Positions 26,498 to 34,598 of a DNA stretch of 64,000 bases are shown here, piece by piece; the first letter of the stretch is position 1, and each line of letters begins with the position of its first letter. Origin of the DNA: Pseudomonas multiresinivorans (lineage in GTDB: Bacteria; Pseudomonadota; Gammaproteobacteria; Pseudomonadales; Pseudomonadaceae); assembly GCF_012971725.1 (NCBI RefSeq), contig NZ_CP048833.1:1-64000 (forward strand), in the 5' to 3' direction. Below the pieces are notes generated by a model, which was given only the letters and a program-made list of their open reading frames with translations, was not told where the DNA came from and searched no databases. A program made the translations under genes and the position numbers.

Positions 26498-28294
26498 TTA
26501 CAAGGCGAACTGCTCGGCCGACAGGCGCATCAGCACCTCGGAACCGGCTTCCGCCGCCGCCACGTGGGACAGCGCGCGGGGCAGCAGGCGGCTGAAGTAG
26601 AACTCGGCGGTGGCCAGCTTGGTTTCGTAGAAGGCCTTCTCGCCAGCGCCCTCCTCCAGCTTCTGCTGGGCGACCAGCGCCATGCGCAGCCAGAAGTAGC
26701 CGAGGGTGATGTAGCCGGAGTACATCAGGTAATCCACCGAGGCGGCGCCGACTTCGTCCGGGTTCTTCATGGCGGCCAGGCCGAGCTTCTGGGTCAGCTC
26801 GCCCCACTGCTTGTTCAGCGCTGCCAACTGGGCGATCTGGGCCTTGAGTTGAGGGTGCTCGGCGTGCTGCAGGCAGAGCTGGTGGACCAGCTTGGTGAAG
26901 CCCATCAGCAGCTTGCCCTGGCTACCGAGGACCTTGCGACCCAGCAGGTCCAGCGCCTGGATACCGTTGGTGCCCTCGTAGATTGGCGCGATGCGGCAGT
27001 CGCGCACCAGCTGCTCCATGCCCCATTCGCGGATGAAGCCGTGGCCGCCGAACACCTGCATGCCGTGGTTGGTGACTTCCAGACCGGTCTCGGTCATGAA
27101 GGCCTTGCAGATCGGCGTCAGGAAGGCCAGCAGGTTGCCGGCGCGCTCGCGCTCCTCGGCGTCCTGGGAGAGGTGTTCGATGTCCAGCAGTTGCGCGGTG
27201 AAGTACGCCAGCGCGCGGTTGCCCTCGTTGAACGCCTTCATGATCAGCAGCATGCGGCGCACGTCCGGGTGGACGATGATCGGGTCGGCGGGTTTCTCCG
27301 GCGCTTTCGGCCCGGTCAGCGAACGCATCTGCAGACGGTCCTGGGCGTAGCGCACGGCACCCTGGTAGCTGGTCTCGCCGAGGCAGAGGCCCTGCATGCC
27401 GGTGCCCAGGCGCGCGTGGTTCATCATGGTGAACATGCAGGCCAGGCCCTTGTTGGCCTCGCCGATCAGGAAGCCCTTGGCGCCATCGAAGTTCATCACG
27501 CAGGTGGCGGACGCCTTGATGCCCATCTTGTGCTCGATGGAGCCGCAGGCCACGGCGTTGCGCTCTCCGGCCTCGCCGTTCGCGTCGAGGTTGAACTTGG
27601 GAACGATGAACAGCGAGATGCCCTTGGTGCCGGCCGGCGCGTCAGGCAGCTTGGCCAGGACCAGGTGGATGATGTTCTCGGAGAGATCATGCTCGCCGGC
27701 GGAGATGAATATCTTGGTGCCGGTGATCGCGTAGCTGCCGTCGGCGTTGGGCACGGCGCGGGTCTTGATGATGCCCAGGTCGGTGCCGCAATGCGGTTCG
27801 GTCAGGCACATGGTGCCGGTCCATACCGCGCTGGTCATGCGCGGCAGGTAGGTGTTCTTCTGCTCGACGGTGCCGTGGGCGTGGATGGCGGCCATGGCGC
27901 CCTTGGTCAGGCCCGGGTACATGCCCCAGGAGCAGTTGGAGGCGCCGATCATCTCGCTGACCAGCAGGCCGAGGGACGGCGGCAGGCCCTGGCCACCGTA
28001 TTCCGGATCGCTGGAAACGCCGTTCCAGCCGGCCTCGACGTACTGCGCGAAGGCTTCCTTGAAGCCCTTGGGCGTGGTCACCACGCCGTTGTCGAAGTGG
28101 CAGCCTTCCTCGTCGCCGGAGCGGTTCAGCGGGGCGATGACCTGTTCGCAGAACTTCGCGCCTTCCTCGAGGATGGCGGCGAACATGTCCGGGGTGGCGT
28201 CGGTGGCGCCGAGGGCTTCGTAGCGGCCAGTGAAGTCGAAGACTTCGTCGGTGAGGAAGCGCACGTCGCGCAGGGGAGCCTTGTACTCGGGCAT
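26498..28294 (-). CDS. Acyl-CoA dehydrogenase (about 600-aa class), copy 2
   Basis: A 598-aa paralogue of the flanking dehydrogenases, starting MPEYKAPLRDVRFLTDEVFD. It has all family blocks: MCLTEPHCGTDLGIIKTRAV, ISAGEHDLSENIIHLVLAKL, and the catalytic IAPIYEGTNGIQALDLLGRK with glutamate as base. GGAG lies seven bases before the ATG. It is the positional counterpart of PA0507. It is separated from copy 1 by its own upstream region and from copy 3 by a diguanylate cyclase, so the three are probably transcribed separately. Confidence 0.95.
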   Translation of the reverse strand: MPEYKAPLRDVRFLTDEVFDFTGRYEALGATDATPDMFAAILEEGAKFCEQVIAPLNRSGDEEGCHFDNGVVTTPKGFKEAFAQYVEAGWNGVSSDPEYGGQGLPPSLGLLVSEMIGASNCSWGMYPGLTKGAMAAIHAHGTVEQKNTYLPRMTSAVWTGTMCLTEPHCGTDLGIIKTRAVPNADGSYAITGTKIFISAGEHDLSENIIHLVLAKLPDAPAGTKGISLFIVPKFNLDANGEAGERNAVACGSIEHKMGIKASATCVMNFDGAKGFLIGEANKGLACMFTMMNHARLGTGMQGLCLGETSYQGAVRYAQDRLQMRSLTGPKAPEKPADPIIVHPDVRRMLLIMKAFNEGNRALAYFTAQLLDIEHLSQDAEERERAGNLLAFLTPICKAFMTETGLEVTNHGMQVFGGHGFIREWGMEQLVRDCRIAPIYEGTNGIQALDLLGRKVLGSQGKLLMGFTKLVHQLCLQHAEHPQLKAQIAQLAALNKQWGELTQKLGLAAMKNPDEVGAASVDYLMYSGYITLGYFWLRMALVAQQKLEEGAGEKAFYETKLATAEFYFSRLLPRALSHVAAAEAGSEVLMRLSAEQFAL

Positions 28295-28413
28295 CGCGAA
28301 TCTCCGTTCGGTTCAGGGCGCCACAATGGCGCGCAAACTTCGAACCTAACGGTGCATGACCGCCCGGACAATCACGCTGCACGCGCTGAATGCGTGGTCA
28401 TAACCCGGCCGGG

Positions 28414-29694
28414 TCAGGCAGTGCGCACCGCGCCGCGACGGGATTGCCCGTGTACGGCCACGCGGTTGCGCCCGCCGCTCTTGGCCGAGTACAGCGCCTC
28501 ATCGGCGCCCTTGATGACTTCCTCCGGGCTGCGCCGCTCGCCGTCGCGCTCGGCGACGCCGACGCTGATGGTGACCGAAACGGTCTGCGCATCCTTGCCG
28601 CCGCGTTTGCTGCGACCCTGGCGGTCATCCTTGGGGCGGTTGCCGCGATCGCGCAGGTGCATGGCGTAACTCTCGATGGCCTGGCGCACGCCGTCGAGGT
28701 ACGGCAGGCACTGTTCCACCGTCTTGCCGGCGAACACCAGGGTGAATTCCTCGCCGCCATAACGGTACGCCTTGCCGCCGCCACCCGTGCGACGCAGCTG
28801 GCTGGCGACCATGCGCAGCACCTGGTCGCCGACGTCGTGGCCGTGGCTGTCGTTGAATTTCTTGAAGTGGTCGACGTCGATCATCGCCAGCACGTACTGC
28901 TGGCCCAGGCGCTGGAAGCGCTCGTTCAATGCGCGACGCCCCGGCAGGCCGGTGAGTTCGTCGCGGAAGGCCATCTGGTACGCCTCGTGTGCGACGGCGC
29001 CGGCCAGGGTGAGCATCACCAGGCTGGTCATCACGGTGAGCGCATGGGGCAGGATGAAGACTTTGGGCAGCATCCACAGCAGGCCGAGCAGACCCAGCAG
29101 TTGCGCCGCATGCAACGGCCGCGGCTGGCGCACGTAGGCCGCGACCAGCGCAATCAGGGCGATGATGAAGCCGAAGTAGGACAGCTGCGCGAGGCTCATC
29201 CACTGGCCGTGCAGCGACGGCCAGTAGGTGTCGCTGAGCAGCTCCGCCAGGCCCTGCGGGAAGCGCTTGGCCAGGGCGGTCGCCACGCCCACCACGGCGA
29301 TCAGCGCGGCGCTGCGGGCGAGCAGGTCCTGCAGCATATGCATGCGCTCCTGCCAGATGCCGTACATGCCGTAGAGCAGCGGCAGCAGCACGCAACAGAG
29401 ATGGAACACCAGCGCCGCCTCCGGGAGTACCACGCGGTGCGCCTGGAAGTAGTCGACCTGGGTATCGAGGAGGAAATAGGCGATGTAGACCACCGCCAGC
29501 ATGAACAGCTGACGCTGGCGCCCATAGACCATGCACAGCGCACCGCCGAGCAGCAGCAACAGGGTCGGCAGGACGTTGAACAGGGAGGTGAAGAAATCGG
29601 ACAGTTCGGCCAGGGAGCCGGCGGCGATGCCGGCCGGGATCAGCAACAGGGGCGTGAGGAAGTGGCTGAGCCGGTAGGGGGCCGTGGGTCGCAC
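28414..29694 (-). CDS. Membrane diguanylate cyclase
   Basis: A 426-aa protein with about eight N-terminal transmembrane helices (residues 10-220) and a C-terminal GGDEF domain. The active-site motif is GGEEF (near residue 313, in YRYGGEEFTLVF), usually active. No RxxD inhibitory site precedes it at the usual spacing (SQLRRTGGGGKAYRYGGEEF has none). A charged Arg/Lys/Gly-rich insert (DRQGRSKRGGKDAQ) lies between the GGEEF strand and the terminal VSVTISVGVAERDG strand. The membrane sensor resembles 7TM/MHYT-like detectors but I cannot assign it. It sits between two acyl-CoA dehydrogenase genes in the same orientation. Confidence 0.9.
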   Translation of the reverse strand: MRPTAPYRLSHFLTPLLLIPAGIAAGSLAELSDFFTSLFNVLPTLLLLLGGALCMVYGRQRQLFMLAVVYIAYFLLDTQVDYFQAHRVVLPEAALVFHLCCVLLPLLYGMYGIWQERMHMLQDLLARSAALIAVVGVATALAKRFPQGLAELLSDTYWPSLHGQWMSLAQLSYFGFIIALIALVAAYVRQPRPLHAAQLLGLLGLLWMLPKVFILPHALTVMTSLVMLTLAGAVAHEAYQMAFRDELTGLPGRRALNERFQRLGQQYVLAMIDVDHFKKFNDSHGHDVGDQVLRMVASQLRRTGGGGKAYRYGGEEFTLVFAGKTVEQCLPYLDGVRQAIESYAMHLRDRGNRPKDDRQGRSKRGGKDAQTVSVTISVGVAERDGERRSPEEVIKGADEALYSAKSGGRNRVAVHGQSRRGAVRTA

Positions 29695-29793
29695 AGGGGG
29701 TTCCGCAAGGTGGGTGCCGGGCTCGCCGTCAGTCTATCGGCAAGTGGCGTAATGATGGCATTTTCTGCGGACATTTGTGTGGGATCGGATACG

Positions 29794-29817
29794 AAAAAGC
29801 CCGCCTTGCGGCGGGCT
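29794..29817 (-). terminator. Terminator of acyl-CoA dehydrogenase copy 3
   Basis: Arms AGCCCGCC and GGCGGGCT around TTGC, with a T-run on the minus strand, 43 bases past the gene end. Confidence 0.85.
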
Positions 29818-29859
29818 TCTTCCTGTTCAGCAGACGGACGGCGAGCCGCCCTCCCCTGA

Positions 29860-31665
29860 TCAGTAACCGAGGGCGAAATCTTCCTCGGCCAGGTCCATCA
29901 GGTTGTTGGCGCCGGACAGCATGGAGCCAACGTGCGCGCGGGTGCGCGGCAGGATGCGCTGGAAGTAGAAGCGCGCGGTCTTCAGCTTGGCCTGGTAGAA
30001 GGCCTCTTCGCTGGTACCGGCAGCCAGCTTCTCGGCAGCCAGGCGAGCCATGTCGGCCCAGAAGTAGGCCAGGCAGGCGTAGCCGGAGAACATCAGGTAG
30101 TCGACCGATGCGGCGCCGACTTCCTCGCGGTCCTTCATGGCGGCCATGCCGACCTTCATGGTCAGGTCGCCCCACTCCTTGTTCAGCGCAGCCAGCGGTG
30201 CAACGAACTCCTTGACGGCTTCGTTGGCTTCGTTGGCCTGGCAGAACTTGTGCACGATCTTGGTGAAGCCCTTGAGCGCTTCGCCCTGGGTCATGAGGAT
30301 CTTGCGGCCCAGCAGGTCCAGCGCCTGAACGCCGGTGGTGCCTTCGTACAGCATGGAGATGCGGCTGTCGCGGACGTTCTGCTCCATGCCGTGCTCGGCG
30401 ATGAAGCCGTGGCCGCCATAGATCTGCACACCGTGGTTGGCGGCTTCGAAGCCCACTTCGGTCATGAACGCCTTGGCGATCGGGGTGAGGAAGGCCAGCA
30501 TCGAGTCAGCGGCTTTCTTCTCTTCTTCGTCCTGGCTGCGCTGGACGATGTCGACCTGCTTGGCAGCGAAGTACAGCATGGCGCGGTTGCCTTCGGCGAA
30601 AGCCTTGGCGGTCAGCAGCATGCGACGTACGTCCGGGTGCACGATGATCGGGTCAGCGGCTTTTTCCGGCGCTTTCGGGCCAGTCAGCGAACGCATCTGC
30701 AGACGCTCGCGAGCGTAGGCGATGCCACCCTGGAAACCGATTTCGGCGTGGGCCAGGCCTTGCAGCGCGGTACCCAGGCGAGCGGTGTTCATGAAGGTGA
30801 ACATGCAGTTCAGGCCCTTGTTCGGCGGGCCGATCAGGAAGCCGGTAGCAGCGTCGAAGTTCATCACGCAGGTGGCGTTGCCGTGGATGCCCATCTTGTG
30901 CTCGAGCGAGCCGCAGGAAACGGCGTTGCGCTCGCCCACGTTGCCTTCGGCGTTGGGCAGGAACTTCGGCACGATGAACAGCGAGATGCCCTTGGTGCCC
31001 TGCGGGGCATCGGGCAGGCGAGCCAGCACGATGTGGACGATGTTGTCGGCCATGTCGTGTTCGCCAGCGGAGATGAAGATCTTGGTGCCGGTGATCTTGT
31101 AGGTGCCGTCAGCCTGCGGCTCGGCCTTGGTGCGCAGCATGCCCAGGTCGGTGCCGCAATGCGGCTCGGTCAGGCACATGGTGCCGGTCCACTCGCCGGA
31201 AACCAGCTTGGTCAGGTAGGTGTGCTGCTGCTCGGAGGTGCCGTGGGCGTGCAGGGTGTTCATGGCGCCGTGGGACAGGCCCGGGTACATGCCCCAGGAC
31301 CAGTTGGCCTGGCCGACCATTTCGCTGATCGCAAGGCCGAGGGATTCGGGCAGGCCCTGACCGCCGTGCTCGACGTCATGGGCCAGGCTCGGCCAGCCGC
31401 CTTCGACGAACTGCTGGTAGGCCTCCTTGAAGCCGGTCGGAGTCTTGACGCCTTCCGGGCTCCATTTGCAGCCTTCCAGGTCGCCAGTACGGTTCAGCGG
31501 AGCGATTACCTGTTCGCAGAACTTCGCACCCTCTTCGAGGATGGCATTCACCATATCCGGAGTCGCGTCTTCGGCGCCCGGCAGGTTCTGGTAGTGCGCT
31601 TCGTAGCCCAGCAGCTCGTCGCGAACGAAACGGATATCACGCAAGGGGGCCTTGTAATCAGGCAT
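29860..31665 (-). CDS. Acyl-CoA dehydrogenase (about 600-aa class), copy 3
   Basis: A 601-aa enzyme starting MPDYKAPLRDIRFVRDELLG; positional counterpart of PA0506 in P. aeruginosa. It has the same architecture as copies 1 and 2. The catalytic segment reads SMLYEGTTGVQALDLLGRKI, with threonine where the others have asparagine (YEGTNG). Codon use is more biased and more uniform than in copy 1, suggesting high expression. Its promoter carries two PsrA-type boxes, so induction by long-chain acyl-CoA is likely. Confidence 0.95.
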   Translation of the reverse strand: MPDYKAPLRDIRFVRDELLGYEAHYQNLPGAEDATPDMVNAILEEGAKFCEQVIAPLNRTGDLEGCKWSPEGVKTPTGFKEAYQQFVEGGWPSLAHDVEHGGQGLPESLGLAISEMVGQANWSWGMYPGLSHGAMNTLHAHGTSEQQHTYLTKLVSGEWTGTMCLTEPHCGTDLGMLRTKAEPQADGTYKITGTKIFISAGEHDMADNIVHIVLARLPDAPQGTKGISLFIVPKFLPNAEGNVGERNAVSCGSLEHKMGIHGNATCVMNFDAATGFLIGPPNKGLNCMFTFMNTARLGTALQGLAHAEIGFQGGIAYARERLQMRSLTGPKAPEKAADPIIVHPDVRRMLLTAKAFAEGNRAMLYFAAKQVDIVQRSQDEEEKKAADSMLAFLTPIAKAFMTEVGFEAANHGVQIYGGHGFIAEHGMEQNVRDSRISMLYEGTTGVQALDLLGRKILMTQGEALKGFTKIVHKFCQANEANEAVKEFVAPLAALNKEWGDLTMKVGMAAMKDREEVGAASVDYLMFSGYACLAYFWADMARLAAEKLAAGTSEEAFYQAKLKTARFYFQRILPRTRAHVGSMLSGANNLMDLAEEDFALGY

Positions 31666-31773
31666 AGCGGTAAACCTCTACGAAGGGTTCTGGTTAATGG
31701 GCGACCGGTTGCTGCGGTCGCAGTGCGGGAGCATTCCCGGCCGCCCAGTCGGTGCGCGCACGCATCCGGACAG

Positions 31774-31818
31774 TCAAACAGGCGTTTGAAACATACGTTT
31801 ACGCCATACCCTTGTCAA
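31774..31818 (-). promoter_or_regulatory. Sigma70 promoter overlapped by two PsrA-type boxes
   Basis: On the minus strand the -35 is TTGACA (31813-31818), the spacer is 17 bases and the -10 is TATGTT (31790-31795). CAAACAGGCGTTTG (31775-31788) matches the PsrA consensus (G/C)AAAC-N2-4-GTTT(G/C) exactly. The adjoining GAAACATACGTTTA (31788-31801) matches it but for the last base. The second box covers the -10 and the first the transcription start, as expected for repression released by long-chain fatty acids. Confidence 0.85.
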
Positions 31819-31973
31819 GCGTGCAAACCGACCATCCGGTCACGCTCGCAAGGCGCTCAGCCGGGCATTCCGACAGCGAACTCCTGAGCTTGATTAAAGC
31901 CCATGGCAGAGCGGCCGGCGTGTCGTGAGGACAGCCGGCCGCCAGGGGAATTCAGTTCAGGGAAAAGTGGCCG

Positions 31974-32204
31974 TCAGGCGCGGATATCGATGAGCGTGCC
32001 GAGCGTTTCGTCGGCTGCCTGGATGACCTTGGCGTTGGCCTTGACCTCGTGCTCGCCGCGGCGCAGGTCCACGAGGCGATCGTTCAGCACTTCGCTGGGA
32101 GCGGTGCCGGCAGTGGCGATGTCGCTGCTGGCGCGGTCGACGCGGCGCTGGCCGCTCTGCACGCCATACAGGCCTGCAGAGAAAGCATTACCGGAAATTT
32201 CCAT
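31974..32204 (-). CDS. Miniature flagellar rod/hook-like protein
   Basis: A 76-aa protein I know only as a conserved hypothetical next to the biotin genes. Residues 1-36 (MEISGNAFSAGLYGVQSGQR, RVDRASSDIATAG) resemble the N-terminal D0 helix of flagellar axial proteins, where the motif is NNIANANT. Residues 50-76 (GEHEVKANAKVIQAADETLG) resemble their C-terminal D0 helix, which in FlgE/F/G reads YEANAKVIQTADEMLG. The whole middle of an axial protein is absent, leaving two helices that could form a coiled hairpin. No signal peptide. Location and function are unknown. Confidence 0.8.
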   Translation of the reverse strand: MEISGNAFSAGLYGVQSGQRRVDRASSDIATAGTAPSEVLNDRLVDLRRGEHEVKANAKVIQAADETLGTLIDIRA

Positions 32205-32278
32205 CGCAGCGCCTCCACAACAAAAAGCAGCAAGTGGCCACTATTCAAGCAGACAGACCGCCCCAGGCCAAGGCTCGG

Positions 32279-32962
32279 TTACAAATCCAGGATGCCCAGG
32301 TCCAGGTACGCAGAGACCGCCGCCGGAGTCGCCGAGGCCAGGCGCGGCACTCGCCCGAGGCAGGGCGCGGGCAATCGCTCGGCGAGGGTCGCGAGGTTTT
32401 CTTCCAGACGGGAGGTCTGCGCGTCGACGATGTTCGCCACCCAGCCGGCCAGCACCAGGCCGTCGCGCTGGATGGCCTCAGCGCTGAGCACGGCGTGGTT
32501 GATGCAGCCCAGGCGCACCCCGACCACCAGGATCACCGGCAGCCCGAGGGCGACGGCAAGGTCCGACAGATTCTCCTCCCCCGCCAGCGGCACGCGCCAG
32601 CCACCGGCGCCTTCCACCAGGGTGAAGTCGGCGCCCAGCTCCAGCACCAAACGCACCGGCCCCTTGAGCGCTTCCACCGTCAGCTTCACGCCCTGCTCGC
32701 GGGCGGCAAGGTGCGGCGCAATGGCCGGCTCGAAGGCGAAGGGGTTCACCTGCTCGTAAGCCAGCGGCACGCTGCACTCGCCCAGCAGCGCCAGCGCGTC
32801 GGAGTTGCGCAGGCCCTCGGGGCTACGCTCACAGCCGGAGGCCACGGGCTTGGCAGCGGCGGTGGACAAACCCGCCTGCCGCGCCGCGTGGAGCAGGCCG
32901 GCGGCGATGGTGGTCTTGCCGATTTCGGTGTCGGTGCCGGTGACGAAGTAGGCGTGGGACAT
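32279..32962 (-). CDS. bioD: Dethiobiotin synthetase
   Basis: Closes the ureido ring: diaminopelargonic acid plus CO2 and ATP gives dethiobiotin. It has 227 aa. The P-loop GTDTEIGKTTIAAGLLHAAR starts at residue 9, followed by KPVASGCERSPEGLRNSDAL and VEGAGGWRVPL, all typical of BioD. It is last in the bio operon, with a REP element between it and bioC. Confidence 0.96.
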   Translation of the reverse strand: MSHAYFVTGTDTEIGKTTIAAGLLHAARQAGLSTAAAKPVASGCERSPEGLRNSDALALLGECSVPLAYEQVNPFAFEPAIAPHLAAREQGVKLTVEALKGPVRLVLELGADFTLVEGAGGWRVPLAGEENLSDLAVALGLPVILVVGVRLGCINHAVLSAEAIQRDGLVLAGWVANIVDAQTSRLEENLATLAERLPAPCLGRVPRLASATPAAVSAYLDLGILDL

Positions 32963-32983
32963 GGGTTCCTCTTGGTGCTCTTT

Positions 32984-33077
32984 GTAGGATCGAGGGGGGC
33001 GCCCAGCTCTTGCTCGCGAACGGGACTCACCGGCAGCACCAAAGCTGGGGCGTGTTCGCGAGCAAGCTCGCTCCTAC
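32984..33077. repeat. Type A REP pair with one extended variant arm, copy 4
   Basis: The 38-base arm 32984-33021 starts GTAGGATCGAGGGGGGCGCC and ends CTTGCTCGCGAAC. The opposite arm 33054-33077 is the canonical GTTCGCGAGCAAGCTCGCTC form. The same extended-arm type occurs at 60685-60722. Confidence 0.88.
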
Positions 33078-33082
33078 AGGAT

Positions 33083-33880
33083 TCAGTTCTTGCGCAGGAC
33101 GGCATAGACCACCCGATAGGTCGCCGGCAGCCCCTCGGGCTGGCGGAAGCGCTCGTAGGCGGCGATCAGCGCGCGCACCCGCTCGCGCCCGGTGAGGCCG
33201 TCGGGCCGGCCGGGGTTGAGGTTGTGCGCACCGAGCGCCTTGAGTTCATGGGTCAGGCTGCGCAGGTCGGGGAAGTGCAGGACGCGATCCTCGGTGCACA
33301 GCTCCAACACCTCCAGGTCGCTGTCGGCGCAATGACGCTGGTACTGCTCGAAGGCGCGGAAGCGGTTCACATGAACGAAACCGTCTACCTCCTCCCAGCT
33401 CTGCCGCAACTCGCCCAGGGTGCCGATGCACAGGCTGCTGAAGGCAAGCAGGCCACCGGGGCGCAGCACTCGGCTCGCTTCTGCGAGCACGGCCGGAAGA
33501 TCGGCGCACCACTGCAGGGCCAGGCTGGAGAACAGCAGGTCCGCCGCGCCATCGCGCAGTGGCAGGCTTTCGGCGTCTCCGCCGACAAAGTACTGCGCGC
33601 CACCCTGCTCGCGGGCATGGCGCAGCATGCCCTCGGCAATGTCGACTGACAGTCCCTGCGCCTGTGGATAACGCGCCGCCAGCGCGCGGGTGAAATAACC
33701 GGTACCGCTCCCCAGGTCGATCCAGCGCTGCGGCGCGCCCCCGGCTGGCAAAGACTCCAGCAGACGGTTGCCGACAGCACGCTGCAGCTCAGCCACTGCG
33801 TCGTAGGTCGATGCGGCGCGGGAAAAGGAGGCGGCCACTTGGCGCTTGTCGGGCAGGCCGGTACTACTGCAATCAGGCAT
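33083..33880 (-). CDS. bioC: Malonyl-ACP O-methyltransferase
   Basis: Methylates malonyl-ACP to disguise it for pimelate synthesis. It has 265 aa. The start MPDCSSTGLPDKRQVAASFS at 33880 is chosen; the frame continues upstream through bioH and is meaningless there. KRQVAASFSRAASTYDAVAE is the BioC N-terminal signature, and motif I for S-adenosylmethionine is WIDLGSGTGYFTRAL. It overlaps the end of bioH by eight bases. Confidence 0.95.
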   Translation of the reverse strand: MPDCSSTGLPDKRQVAASFSRAASTYDAVAELQRAVGNRLLESLPAGGAPQRWIDLGSGTGYFTRALAARYPQAQGLSVDIAEGMLRHAREQGGAQYFVGGDAESLPLRDGAADLLFSSLALQWCADLPAVLAEASRVLRPGGLLAFSSLCIGTLGELRQSWEEVDGFVHVNRFRAFEQYQRHCADSDLEVLELCTEDRVLHFPDLRSLTHELKALGAHNLNPGRPDGLTGRERVRALIAAYERFRQPEGLPATYRVVYAVLRKN

Positions 33881-34598
33881 CGTCGCCCTCGTGGATGAAA
33901 CGCAGGATGGCGCCGGCCACTTCGTCCGGCTGCTCCAGTGGCAGCCCGTGGCTGGTTCCGGGCAGCAGGTTGACCTCGACGTCCGGCAGCCACTCCAGCA
34001 AGGCATCCGCGGCGCTCGCCGGGACCAGCGCATCGTTGCCGGCGAACAGGTGCAACTGCGGTCCGGAATAGCGCCCCAATGCGGCGCGGGTATCCAGCTG
34101 CCCCAACAGTTGCAGGCCGGCGGTGAGCCCTTCGACATTCATCTGCGGCAGCGCCACCTGCAGCTGGCGAGCGAGAGTGCGCGCGTCGCGAGCCCCCTGG
34201 CTGACCAACATCGTGAAGCGCTTGCGCACCAGGTGCGGTTCCAGCAGGAAGGCTTCGAAGAAGTCCTCGAACACCTCATTAGGCATCGCTTCCGGCCAGT
34301 CCTCGCGGCGGCGGAAGCAGAGGTTGCTGGCCAGCGTGATCAAGCCGCGGCAGGACTCGCTCCGGCGCGCGGCCAGTTCGGCGCCGAGCATGCCGCCCAG
34401 CGACCAGCCGGCGATCCAGGCGTCGTGGGCGACATTGTCGTCCAGTTCGTCGAGCCAGGCATTCGGATCGGCGTCCGCCGGCAGCGGCTCGATCTGCACG
34501 TTCAAATGCGGTGCCTGCTCCAGCAGCGCATCACGCAGCGGTTCCAGCGGCGCGCTGCCCAGGCCCCAGCCTGGCAACAGGATCAGTTGGTCACGCAT
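33873..34598 (-). CDS. bioH: Pimeloyl-ACP methyl ester esterase
   Basis: Removes the methyl group from pimeloyl-ACP methyl ester, ending chain elongation for biotin. A 241-aa alpha/beta hydrolase, MRDQLILLPGWGLGSAPLEP onward, with nucleophile serine in AGWSLGGMLGAELA and histidine in PGTSHGLPLEQPDEV. ATG 34598 and 34601 are adjacent and both possible. It overlaps bioF by 8-11 bases and bioC by 8, so the three are translationally coupled. Confidence 0.94.
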   Translation of the reverse strand: MRDQLILLPGWGLGSAPLEPLRDALLEQAPHLNVQIEPLPADADPNAWLDELDDNVAHDAWIAGWSLGGMLGAELAARRSESCRGLITLASNLCFRRREDWPEAMPNEVFEDFFEAFLLEPHLVRKRFTMLVSQGARDARTLARQLQVALPQMNVEGLTAGLQLLGQLDTRAALGRYSGPQLHLFAGNDALVPASAADALLEWLPDVEVNLLPGTSHGLPLEQPDEVAGAILRFIHEGDDA

